Positions 24,975-33,261 of a stretch of DNA of 64,000 nucleotides are shown here, in pieces (position 1 is the stretch's first letter; each line of letters opens with the position of its first letter). This stretch comes from Sphingobacteriales bacterium 44-61 (GTDB lineage Bacteria; Bacteroidota; Bacteroidia; Chitinophagales; Chitinophagaceae), in assembly GCA_001898405.1 (NCBI GenBank), contig MKTW01000002.1:311719-375718 (forward strand), given 5' to 3'. Both the position numbers and the translations under genes were made by a program. Below the pieces are notes generated by a model that worked only from the letters and a program-made list of their open reading frames with translations, ran no database searches and was not told the DNA's origin.

Positions 24975-26606
24975 TTATTTATCCTGCATAAACGGATAAC
25001 TATAATCCACCGGAGGAGTAAAAGTTTCTTTGATCGTTCTTGCACTCAACCAGCGATAAAGATTCAGGATCGATCCTGCTTTATCATTCGTACCGCTCGC
25101 CCTTGCTCCGCCAAAAGGTTGCTGACCTACCACCGCACCGGTCGGCTTATCGTTGATATAAAAATTACCCGCAGCATTCCGGAGCTTATTCGTAGCCAGT
25201 TCAATTGCAGCCCTGTCTTTTGAGATCACCGATCCTGTTAATGCATAAGGAGATGTATTATCGACCAGTTCCAGTGTTTGTTCAAATTGATCAGCAGGAT
25301 AAACATATACCGTAAGCACCGGACCGAAGATCTCTTCGCACATGGTCACATAGTTCGGATCTTTTGCCTCGATCACTGTTGGCTGAATAAAATAACCTTC
25401 TGTTTTATTGCACTCACCTCCTACCCAGATCTCTGCGTTCTTATCTTTTTTCGCCTGCCCGATATAGTTCTGAATTTTATCAAAGCTCTTTTCATCAATC
25501 ACCGCATTAATAAAGTTGGTGAAATCCTCCACTGTTCCCATCTTAAAACTTTGCACGCCGGCAATCAGTTTCTTTTTCACTTCCTCTGCAATATTGGAAG
25601 GAAGATAGGCACGGGAAGCTGCAGAACATTTTTGTCCCTGAAACTCAAATGCACCTCTTAACAATGCAGTAGCTACTACATCCGCATCTGCACTCTTATG
25701 CGCAATCACAAAATCCTTACCACCTGTTTCACCTACTATTCTCGGATAGCTTTTGTATTGCGCCATGTTCTTACCGATCGTTTCCCACATATTATTGAAT
25801 ACGCCGGTTGATCCGGTGAAATGCACGCCTGCAAAATCTTTATGGTTGAAACATACTTTACCCAGTGTAGGACCATCCACATAAACAAGATTGATCACTC
25901 CATCAGGCAAGCCCGCTTCTTTCAGTATACGCATAAACATTTGCGCGGAATATACCTGCGTATTGGCTGGCTTCCACACTACCACATTGCCGCACATCGC
26001 AGCCGAGGTGGGAAGATTACCTCCGATCGCTGTAAAGTTGAACGGAGTAACTGCCAGCACAAAACCTTCCAGCGGGCGGTATTCCATCCGGTTGTGCATG
26101 CCTGCACTGCTGATGGGTTGTTGCTTATAGATCTCACTCAGGAAATGAACATTGAAACGGAGAAAATCAATCAACTCACAGGCAGAATCGATCTCTGCCT
26201 GGAAAGCATTCTTGCTTTGGCCCAGCATGGTGGTCCCATTCATGTAAGCCCTGTATTTGGTAGCGATCAGATCGGCCGCTTTCAAAAAGATGCCAGCCCT
26301 GCTTTCCCAACTCATATCGGCCCAGGCTTGCTTTGCTGTTAAAGCTGCTTTGATCGCCTGTTCAACATGTTTTTCATCACCGCTATGAAAATAACCCAGT
26401 GTATGTTTTATTTCATGAGGAGGGTGGATGGCCGTTTTCTTACCTGTTCTCACTTCTTCTCCCCCGATATACATCGGAATATCCAGCTCTTCTGATTTTA
26501 ATTTTTTCAACGCTGCTTTAAGCGTTTCTTTCTCTTTGCTGCCAGGAGCATAACTTAATACCGGTTCATTGACCGGCATCGGATATGAAAATGTACCTAT
26601 TGCCAT
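24975..26606 (-). CDS. pruA: L-glutamate gamma-semialdehyde (1-pyrroline-5-carboxylate) dehydrogenase
   Basis: The enzyme oxidises glutamate semialdehyde to glutamate with NAD+, the second step of proline breakdown. The ATG at 26606 gives 543 residues, the usual length of the stand-alone (not PutA-fused) form. Catalytic Cys is in FQGQKCSAASRAY, the general base Glu in VGETGGKDF, and the NAD region includes FTGSTGVF. HTLGYFHSGDEKHVEQAI at the start is typical of this group. An upstream ATG at 26672 would only add His/Lys-rich sequence that overlaps prfB. A strong terminator follows. Proline dehydrogenase is not in the window. Confidence 0.95.
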   Translation of the reverse strand: MAIGTFSYPMPVNEPVLSYAPGSKEKETLKAALKKLKSEELDIPMYIGGEEVRTGKKTAIHPPHEIKHTLGYFHSGDEKHVEQAIKAALTAKQAWADMSWESRAGIFLKAADLIATKYRAYMNGTTMLGQSKNAFQAEIDSACELIDFLRFNVHFLSEIYKQQPISSAGMHNRMEYRPLEGFVLAVTPFNFTAIGGNLPTSAAMCGNVVVWKPANTQVYSAQMFMRILKEAGLPDGVINLVYVDGPTLGKVCFNHKDFAGVHFTGSTGVFNNMWETIGKNMAQYKSYPRIVGETGGKDFVIAHKSADADVVATALLRGAFEFQGQKCSAASRAYLPSNIAEEVKKKLIAGVQSFKMGTVEDFTNFINAVIDEKSFDKIQNYIGQAKKDKNAEIWVGGECNKTEGYFIQPTVIEAKDPNYVTMCEEIFGPVLTVYVYPADQFEQTLELVDNTSPYALTGSVISKDRAAIELATNKLRNAAGNFYINDKPTGAVVGQQPFGGARASGTNDKAGSILNLYRWLSARTIKETFTPPVDYSYPFMQDK

Positions 26607-26646
26607 GTGATGTGATTGTTTTAAATGTTGATCGTGATAAAACTCG

Positions 26647-27742
26647 TTATGTTGTTTCACTTTCTTTCTCACTCATCAGGTATGCTTTGATGAACCCATC
26701 CAGGTCTCCATCCATCACCGGTTGCACATTACCTACTTCATAATCCGTACGGTGATCTTTGATCATCTTATAAGGATGGAAAACATAGGAACGGATCTGG
26801 CTACCCCATTCTATCTTTTTCTTTTTGCTGTTCACAGCGTCTTTCAGTTCATTCCGTTTGCGGAGTTCTTCTTCATAAAGACGGCTTTTGAGCATGGTCA
26901 TTGCTTTTTCCCGGTTACCCAACTGCGAACGTTCTGTTTGGCATACTACCACAATGCCTGTGGGTATGTGGGTAAGCATCACCTTGGTTTCCACCTTGTT
27001 CACATTCTGACCACCAGCGCCACCACTTCGTGCCGTTTCCATTTTTACATCCGCATCTTTTACTTCTATATTAATGGAATCATCCACCAGGGGATAAACA
27101 AATACGGAGCAGAAAGATGTATGCCGGCGTGCATTACTGTCGAACGGAGAGATCCTTACCAGGCGGTGTACACCACTTTCGGCTTTCAGGAATCCATAAG
27201 CAAAGGGGCCTTCAAACTGGAGGGTGGCAGTTTTGATCCCTGCACCATCTCCCCAAACCCAATCGAGCTCGGTTACTTTCCAACCTTGCTTTTCACCATA
27301 CATCCGGTACATCCGGGCGAGCATTTCAGCCCAGTCCTGGCTTTCTGTGCCACCAGCGCCTGAATTGATCTGCAGCACGGCTGGCAGTTCATCTTCTGGC
27401 TCATTCAGAGTGGCTTTAAACTCTGCATCGTCAATTAATATATTGGCCCTTTCGTAAGCCTCTTTGGTTTCTTCTTCCGTGGCATCACCTCCTTTCCAGA
27501 ATTCAAAAAGTACGGCAAAATCCTCTACGGCCGTTTCGGTCGCCTCATAGAGTTTCACCCAATACTCGTTCAGTTTGATATTCTTGAGAATTTCGGTCGC
27601 CCTTTTGTTGTCGTCCCAGAAACCCGGACTTAACGAAAGCTGCTTGTCTTCTTCGATTTTATATCGTCGGTTCTCGACGTCAAAGAAACCTCCTTATCCC
27701 GGCAATGCGGGACCGCATATCCTGTAATTTTTCTTGTGTCAT
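26647..27742 (-). CDS. prfB: Peptide chain release factor 2, with programmed +1 frameshift
   Basis: RF2 releases peptides at UGA and UAA stops. The start ATG at 27742 opens a 20-codon frame ([11 protein letters not shown]...RRFL) that ends at an in-frame TGA (27680-27682). Moving +1 at CTT-TGA-C continues as [13 protein letters not shown]..., giving about 364 residues, the normal RF2 length. An internal AGGAGG lies three bases before CTT, as in the known prfB recoding signal. The tripeptide SPF ([11 protein letters not shown]) sets RF2 stop specificity and [13 protein letters not shown] holds the GGQ catalytic loop. The coordinates here span both frames. A -7 box lies eight bases upstream of the ATG. 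Confidence 0.97.
27680..27694 (-). other. prfB: Programmed +1 frameshift signal of prfB
   Basis: On the minus strand AGGAGG-TTT-CTT-TGA-C: a Shine-Dalgarno-like AGGAGG, slippery CTT and UGA followed by C. This is the classical autoregulatory site at which low RF2 favours frameshifting. Confidence 0.95.
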
Positions 27743-27750
27743 AGTGGGCG

Positions 27751-27758
27751 CAAAGATA
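27751..27758 (-). promoter_or_regulatory. Putative -7 box for prfB
   Basis: Minus strand TATCTTTG, an exact TAnnTTTG match that ends eight bases before the prfB ATG. It lies between the amidohydrolase stop and prfB, so prfB may have its own promoter. Confidence 0.5.
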
Positions 27759-27777
27759 CGGAAAGTTTGGGTTGCTT

Positions 27778-28860
27778 CTATTCCGGGAAAAGAGTCTTAT
27801 CAAGGCCCGGAATGATCCTCAACGCATTCTTGTAATATATTTTTTTCAGGACCGCATCCGGCAGGCCCATTCCGTACATCGCCCAGAAAGCATGGTACTT
27901 TTTATGATAAGGAAAGTATTCATCTTCTGTTTCCAACACACGGAAATAAGTAGCATATTCTTCCGGCACCCAACTGTCTTTGCCAAACAGGATCCTGTCC
28001 TGGTACCGGGTAAAGAACTGCCTGGCTGTATGCGGCTGGCGGCCCAGTTCTGCGATCACAGCACCAAACTCCACCATTACATTAGGCATTTCATCCAACA
28101 GGCTGCCCAACTTTTTAAGGTCGTTGGGATACCAGCCAAAATGTGCAGCGATAAAGGTGGTATTCCGGTGTTTTGTGAAAAGCCGGTGTTGCTCTGCTAT
28201 CAGCGTGTCCCAGGGCACCGGATGCGTATCATCTCTTTTACGGCCGGGATGCGTCACCAATTCGAGCCAGCGTTCATTGTTTGCGTCCAATGGATCCCAG
28301 AAAGATTTGGGATCGGCAGTATGTATCAGTACAGGTATTTTCAATTCTCCGGCTTTTTTCCAGATAGGATCAAGCCGGGCATCATCCACAGCCACCCTTT
28401 TTCCATTAATATCCGTTACTGAAAAACCCAGGTTCTTGAAGATCTTCAATCCGTTTGCACCGTTCTTTACATCCTGCTCCAGTTGCCGGGCGGCCTTTTC
28501 TCCCCAGCCGGCTTCACCTACATTTTTAAAATCGATATTGGCAAACAGGATAAACCTTTTGGGGTAATGTGTTTTTACATTGTCGGCTGCTTTCTTTAGC
28601 TGATCGCCATTTCCCCCGCTGAGATTGACCATCACTTTCATATTCAGCTTATCCATTTCAGTGATGAGGGAGGAGAGATCCATGCCGGGCATGTTGTATT
28701 GATGATTATGCACATCAATAAACGGATACTTAGCCCTGGTCAGTTTATGCTCAGCCACTACCAGGGTGGAAGGAGGGTTATACGACTCAAAATCCATTTT
28801 CGCCTGCGCAAAAACATAGCCGGGAAAAAGACCCAGTAAGAGAAAACGATATTTTATCAT
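27778..28860 (-). CDS. Secreted amidohydrolase-2 family metal-dependent hydrolase
   Basis: Signal peptide (KYRFLLLGLFPGYVFAQ) and a TIM-barrel amidohydrolase. FIDVHNHQYNM (residues 48-58) holds the HxH metal pair, PVLIHTADPKSFW and FIAAHFGWYP supply further His ligands, and ILFGKDSW holds the catalytic Asp. The family (amidohydrolase 2) includes decarboxylases and lactonases that act on ring or sugar acids; the substrate here is unknown. A periplasmic location is inferred from the signal peptide and is unusual for the family, though common in Bacteroidota. It precedes prfB by 35 bases. Confidence 0.88.
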   Translation of the reverse strand: MIKYRFLLLGLFPGYVFAQAKMDFESYNPPSTLVVAEHKLTRAKYPFIDVHNHQYNMPGMDLSSLITEMDKLNMKVMVNLSGGNGDQLKKAADNVKTHYPKRFILFANIDFKNVGEAGWGEKAARQLEQDVKNGANGLKIFKNLGFSVTDINGKRVAVDDARLDPIWKKAGELKIPVLIHTADPKSFWDPLDANNERWLELVTHPGRKRDDTHPVPWDTLIAEQHRLFTKHRNTTFIAAHFGWYPNDLKKLGSLLDEMPNVMVEFGAVIAELGRQPHTARQFFTRYQDRILFGKDSWVPEEYATYFRVLETEDEYFPYHKKYHAFWAMYGMGLPDAVLKKIYYKNALRIIPGLDKTLFPE

Positions 28861-29155
28861 ACAGCGAATATATTGATCTGTTTTGTAAAGACGACCCGAT
28901 TGCTTTATCCCTTATCACAGCAAATTGCCGGTAAAATCATCCATTAAAATCAAAATTGGTCCGATACGGGCAATTTGTCTCTATTATCCACGTTTAGGGG
29001 TATGTCCTTAATTTCCGTCAGCCGGAGCGCAGTTTTGAAAACCAGGATATACAAAACAGTAAAATAACGAAGTAGTTTAACTATTGTTCTCTGCTGATTA
29101 ATGGATGATATAGCATTGCCTTCCCGCAAATGGCAATAATAAAACACAAGTAAAT
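28861..29155. other. Intergenic region with a 12-of-13-base inverted repeat
   Basis: The region between the divergent amidohydrolase and T9SS cargo genes has no convincing frame. It contains CAAATTGCC-G-GTA (28921-28933) against TAC-G-GGCAATTTG (28965-28977), arms of 13 bases with one mismatch and a 31-base loop. The hairpin could be an operator or a leader structure; there is no T tract for a terminator. Confidence 0.45.
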
Positions 29156-29163
29156 TAACTTTG
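29156..29163 (+). promoter_or_regulatory. Putative -7 box for the T9SS cargo gene
   Basis: TAACTTTG, an exact TAnnTTTG match, ends 18 bases before the ATG at 29182. The TTG at 29161 is part of this box and is thus unlikely to be a start codon. Confidence 0.5.
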
Positions 29164-29181
29164 CGGGTGATCCGGTATCCG

Positions 29182-30630
29182 ATGAAGACGAGTCGAATAA
29201 TAAAGCCTGTACCATCAAAGGCATTTCATGCCTTTACCCACCCTATTACCTTACTAAGAGGTTATATCATTATTCTATTTTTATTTTTATTGCCTTCATT
29301 TGTTTCCGGTCAGCAAGCAATTACCGGGATCATTACTGATTTTAATTCTTACTGGAAAACATCTTCTTCTTCCTTTAACCCTGTCAAACCGAACAACAGT
29401 CATAACCTGCTTGCGTTTACGTATAATGGCACACAATATTCCACCGGTGCCAACAACACAACTTTGGCCAGTCATGGTCAAACTTTTGTTGAGGGAGACT
29501 TCTGGTCGCTTCCCCTGGCGGGGTATACGGGCGCTATCAATTCCAATACAAAAGTTGGTTTGGGTGAGATGTATGATGGTGTGCACAATGGTAAGGGCAG
29601 CACGCATTATGCCAATAATATAACTCCTTATCTGAGTGATGGCATCAGGGGATTGGATATTGGCACCTGTGTCGCCAACCTCCCTGCAGGCAACATCAGT
29701 TTTCTTGTAACCAATATCCGCCCCGGTAATATTGGTGATGGTATCCCTGATATCATCGTGACCCAGGTGGCCGACCCAGGTGGCTCAGCAGATAAATATG
29801 CTTTCATTAATGCAAGCGGCACCGTGGTTGGACAAACCAAAACAGTAGTGTTCACTAATATCCCTGCTGTGGCCAATTGGACTGCGGATTTTTATGAAGC
29901 TTCTACCAATCCGATGACCTTAACTTCCGGTTTTACTAATACTGACAGGCCTCTCCGGCTTTGGGCCGCCGACCTCAGTGATTTTGGTATCACCCAGGCC
30001 AACTATGCTGATATCCGTCAGTTCAAGATCAATCTCTCCGGCAATAGCGATGTGGCATTTGTCGCCTATAATAATAAAACATTCAATATCGGCACCATTC
30101 TCCCGGTGACGCTTACAGATTTTGCCGTGCACGGGTTTAACGACAATGCTTCATTAAACTGGACAACCAGCAATGAAGACAAGACAGATTATTTTGTAGT
30201 GGAAAAAAGCATGAACGGTTCAGATTTTATAGCTATTGATACAGTGAAAGCAAAAGGCAACAGTTCCACTACGCAGCATTACGTTTCATCCGATCAGCAA
30301 TTGAAGCCGGGCGTCAATTATTACCGGCTGAAGATCATTGATCTTGATCAGCGAAGCAGCTACAGTAAAACAGTGCAGATCCTAAGGAAAGGGATCAGCA
30401 TTGGATTATTTCCCAACCCTGCTTCTGTCAGGATCACTGTCAGCCACTCCCCTGCTGCTGTTGAGCAGATAAAGATCTATTCAGCAGATGGCATATTGCT
30501 TCAACAGGAAAGACCGGAAGACAACAGCAGCCAAACAAGTTTCGACCTGGGCAGCTATGCCAAAGGAATGTATTACCTGGTTTGTGAAAGCAAGGGGGAA
30601 AAGATCACCCGCTCATTTGTGATAAGATAG
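29182..30630 (+). CDS. Secreted protein with T9SS type A sorting domain
   Basis: The ATG at 29182 gives 482 residues. After an unusually long basic N-region comes the signal sequence (YIIILFLFLLPSFVSGQQ, about residues 28-45). The body is Asn/Thr/Gly-rich and has no named domain that I recognise. A linker strand (TLTDFAVHGFNDNASLNWTT...) follows, of the kind that precedes Bacteroidota sorting domains. The last 75 residues are a T9SS type A domain (LFPNPAS..., YSADG, YAKGMYYLVC, TRSFVIR). The protein should be exported by T9SS and anchored or released at the cell surface. Its function is unknown. Confidence 0.85.
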   Translation: MKTSRIIKPVPSKAFHAFTHPITLLRGYIIILFLFLLPSFVSGQQAITGIITDFNSYWKTSSSSFNPVKPNNSHNLLAFTYNGTQYSTGANNTTLASHGQTFVEGDFWSLPLAGYTGAINSNTKVGLGEMYDGVHNGKGSTHYANNITPYLSDGIRGLDIGTCVANLPAGNISFLVTNIRPGNIGDGIPDIIVTQVADPGGSADKYAFINASGTVVGQTKTVVFTNIPAVANWTADFYEASTNPMTLTSGFTNTDRPLRLWAADLSDFGITQANYADIRQFKINLSGNSDVAFVAYNNKTFNIGTILPVTLTDFAVHGFNDNASLNWTTSNEDKTDYFVVEKSMNGSDFIAIDTVKAKGNSSTTQHYVSSDQQLKPGVNYYRLKIIDLDQRSSYSKTVQILRKGISIGLFPNPASVRITVSHSPAAVEQIKIYSADGILLQQERPEDNSSQTSFDLGSYAKGMYYLVCESKGEKITRSFVIR

Positions 30631-30773
30631 GTACACATAAAACATGATTGTCACCCCGGACGTGGTTTAGTTCACAACCAACTATAGTTCGTCAGATCCC
30701 GGGAAAAAAAATCTTCCCCTCCCGAAAAGTTTTCTGAACTTTATTCTTTCTATATACCATAAAAAAAATTACC

Positions 30774-31616
30774 ATGACGTGGAAACGTTTTTCTTATGCA
30801 CTGTTCTTAGGAACAGTCCTTTCTCTTGCCGCTTGTAATAACGAAGAGAAAAAAGCAGAGCCAGAAACACCGGCCACTGCAAAGGAGCCCAAGATAAAAG
30901 AAGATAATGTTAGCTATACCGGCGACAACATCAGCATGAATGGCTTTGTTGCTTATGATGAAAACAAAGAAGGACCCAGGCCTGGCGTGATCATTGTGCC
31001 TGAATGGTGGGGATTGAATGATTACCCAAAAGAAAGGGCCAGGCAACTGGCAGCATTGGGCTATATAGCCATCGCTATTGATATGTATGGCAATGGTAAA
31101 ATAGCTGACAACCCTGATTCAGCCGGTAAATATGCCACTCCATTTTACCAGGACCCAAAAATGTCGCAGAGAAGATTTGATGCAGCACTAGCCAAACTGA
31201 AATCATACAGCCAAACCGATACCAGCAAGATCGCAGCAATCGGTTATTGCTTTGGTGGGGCACAGGTATTGAATATGGCCAGGCTGGGCGAAAACCTGAA
31301 AGGCGTAGTAAGTTTTCATGGCAACCTGATGGGCGTACCGGCTGATAAGAACACCTTAAAAGCCGCGATCCTCGTTTGCCACGGAGCAGCCGATCCTTTT
31401 GTGCCGGCTGCTGAAGTGGGAAAATTCAAAAAAGAAATGGATGCTGTAGGCGCCAATTATACGTTCAAAGCTTATGAAAATGCGACCCATGCGTTCACCA
31501 ACCCTGCATCCACTGAAAATGGCAAGAAGTTCAATCTGCCCATTGCCTACAATGCGGCAGCAGATTCTGCCTCCTGGCAGGATATGAAGGCCTTTTTCGG
31601 AAAAATATTCCAGTAA
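30774..31616 (+). CDS. Dienelactone hydrolase family lipoprotein
   Basis: The 280-residue protein is an alpha/beta hydrolase with the DLH triad: nucleophile Cys in GYCFGG, Asp in HGAADPFVP and His in NATHAF. The N-terminus is a lipoprotein signal (FLGTVLSLAACNN) followed by a Glu/Pro/Ala linker, so the enzyme is membrane-anchored in the periplasm, whereas classical DLH is cytosolic. PGVIIVPEWWGLNDY is the family's oxyanion region. Natural substrates of such anchored DLH proteins are unknown. A strong terminator follows at 31658, so lemA is not simply co-transcribed. Confidence 0.9.
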   Translation: MTWKRFSYALFLGTVLSLAACNNEEKKAEPETPATAKEPKIKEDNVSYTGDNISMNGFVAYDENKEGPRPGVIIVPEWWGLNDYPKERARQLAALGYIAIAIDMYGNGKIADNPDSAGKYATPFYQDPKMSQRRFDAALAKLKSYSQTDTSKIAAIGYCFGGAQVLNMARLGENLKGVVSFHGNLMGVPADKNTLKAAILVCHGAADPFVPAAEVGKFKKEMDAVGANYTFKAYENATHAFTNPASTENGKKFNLPIAYNAAADSASWQDMKAFFGKIFQ

Positions 31617-31657
31617 AAAGATCATTTGCAGCTGATAATCACGGTCTGCAGCTTCTT

Positions 31658-31688
31658 AAACCAGGAACAAGGTTGTTCCTGGTTTTTT
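31658..31688 (+). terminator. Terminator of the DLH gene
   Basis: Perfect 12-bp stem AAACCAGGAACA/TGTTCCTGGTTT, loop of four, followed by a T tract. Confidence 0.92.
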
Positions 31689-31720
31689 TATTAATTTCAG
31701 CATCGCTAAAACTTCAATAC

Positions 31721-32278
31721 ATGATTATCCTCCTCGTTATCCTGGCAGTGATCGCTATATGGCTGGTCACGCTGTATAATGGCCTGGTAAAACTGCGCAA
31801 CAGGCGGCAGAATGCTTTTGCAGATATTGATGTGCAACTCCGCCAGCGGCACGACCTGGTGCCTCAACTGGTAGAAACAGTAAAAGGATATGCAGCACAT
31901 GAAAAAGAATTGCTGCTGAAAGTAACAGAAGCCAGAACTGCTGCCATTAATGCAAAAACCATTGATGATAAAATTGCTGCAGAGCAACAGCTGACCGGTG
32001 CACTGCAAGGATTGAAAGTGCAGGTGGAAGCATATCCTGATCTCAAAGCCAATCAGAACTTTTTGCAATTGCAGGAAGAGTTAAGCGATATTGAAAACAA
32101 ACTGGCAGCTTCCAGGCGTTTCTTCAACGGAGCTACTACTGAATATAACAACGCAGTGGAGTCTTTTCCCAGCAATCTTATCGCCCGCAACTTCGGGTTC
32201 CAGCGCGAAGTGTTCTTTGATCTTGGCACTGATCTGAGAAGGCAGATGGAAGAGCCGCCTAAAGTAAGCTTTAAGTAA
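31721..32278 (+). CDS. lemA: LemA family protein
   Basis: The ATG at 31721 gives 185 residues: one N-terminal membrane helix (IILLVILAVIAIWLV) and then the long LemA helical bundle with the signature LYNGLVKLRNRRQNAFADIDVQL, LVPQLVETVKGYAAHE and NFGFQREVFFD near the end. LemA proteins are inner-membrane anchored with the bundle outside. They are often encoded next to an M48 protease or a TPM domain protein, which is the case here. Role in envelope maintenance is inferred. The gene follows the terminator at 31658. Confidence 0.93.
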   Translation: MIILLVILAVIAIWLVTLYNGLVKLRNRRQNAFADIDVQLRQRHDLVPQLVETVKGYAAHEKELLLKVTEARTAAINAKTIDDKIAAEQQLTGALQGLKVQVEAYPDLKANQNFLQLQEELSDIENKLAASRRFFNGATTEYNNAVESFPSNLIARNFGFQREVFFDLGTDLRRQMEEPPKVSFK

Positions 32279-32367
32279 GTAGCAACCATAAACGGCAAAC
32301 CATCAGCTCCGGGCCAATTCCATATACAGGCTTAAGCAGCCAGATCCAGCGGAATAATGCTTATTCA

Positions 32368-33252
32368 TTGTTATTGCTGATCGCATTCCCTTTGCTGCTG
32401 CTGGCGATATGCTATGGAACTATTTTGTTTGCTGAAGACGGACGCATCACCACTTCCAATGAATACTTTATAAGGATCATCCCGTTTGTGCTGATAGCGA
32501 CTGCTATCTGGTTCCTGATCGCCTGGATGGGGCATGCCGCAATGATACGGCTGGCCACCGGTGCTAAGCCACTGGAGCGGACCAGCAATAAAAGAGTGTA
32601 CAACCTGCTTGAAAATCTTTGCATCGCTGCCGGCATGAAAATGCCAAAACTGTATATCATCCCCGATGATTCCCTGAATGCATTCGCCAGCGGTATTAAT
32701 GAGAACAATTACTCCATTTCGCTTTCAACCGGCATCATTGAAAAGCTGAATGATGAAGAGCTGGAAGGAGTGCTGGCGCATGAGCTTACGCATATCCGCA
32801 ACAGGGATGTGCGCCTGCTGATCATCTCCATCATTTTCGTTGGCATTTTTTCTTTTCTTGCAGAGATCGCTTTTCGAAGCCTGCGTTTTTCCGGCAGTAA
32901 AAGAAGCAATAAAGATGGAAAAGGAAGCGGAGCCATTATCCTTTTTGCTATCGTGATCACGGCAGTTGCTTATCTTATTTCCCTGTTGCTGCGCTTTGGC
33001 ATAAGCCGTCAAAGAGAATACCTGGCAGATGCAGGTGCATCTGATCTTACCAAAAAGCCTTATGCCCTTGCATCTGCATTGCGTAAAATATCCGGAGACC
33101 CATTGATTGAAGCAGTGGAGAGCCGCGACGTGGCGCAATTGTTCATTGATAACCCCAAACCTTCTGTTCACAAATCAGCTTCCTGGGATAATTTATTTGC
33201 AACACATCCTCCTATTGAAACAAGGATTGCTCTACTTGAGCAGTTCGCATAA
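32368..33252 (+). CDS. M48-family membrane zinc metalloprotease (HtpX-like)
   Basis: The protease site is LAHELTHIRNRD with HExxH, and REYLADAGASDLT supplies the third ligand. Four hydrophobic segments surround it (N-terminal pair, then a pair at about residues 150-215). MKMPKLYIIPDDSLNAFASG is the typical substrate-groove strand. HtpX-like proteases degrade misfolded membrane proteins. The start is a problem: the only ordinary start codon in frame after the lemA stop is this TTG, but it falls within the first membrane helix. Homology-like sequence (PYTGLSSQIQRNNAYS) continues upstream to about 32317, where ATT precedes it. The true N-terminus may therefore be longer, with an ATT start or coupling to lemA. 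Confidence 0.87.
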   Translation: MLLLIAFPLLLLAICYGTILFAEDGRITTSNEYFIRIIPFVLIATAIWFLIAWMGHAAMIRLATGAKPLERTSNKRVYNLLENLCIAAGMKMPKLYIIPDDSLNAFASGINENNYSISLSTGIIEKLNDEELEGVLAHELTHIRNRDVRLLIISIIFVGIFSFLAEIAFRSLRFSGSKRSNKDGKGSGAIILFAIVITAVAYLISLLLRFGISRQREYLADAGASDLTKKPYALASALRKISGDPLIEAVESRDVAQLFIDNPKPSVHKSASWDNLFATHPPIETRIALLEQFA

Positions 33253-33261
33253 GAGCAAGAC

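Noticed and set aside
28950-29147. 65-codon frame on the minus strand in the divergent intergenic region
   Set aside because: No motif, no promoter box at the right place, overlaps an inverted repeat.
30640-30725. Possible tRNA or terminator between the T9SS cargo and DLH genes
   Set aside because: Short stems (AACTATAGTT, GGTT/AACC) do not form a cloverleaf or a proper terminator.
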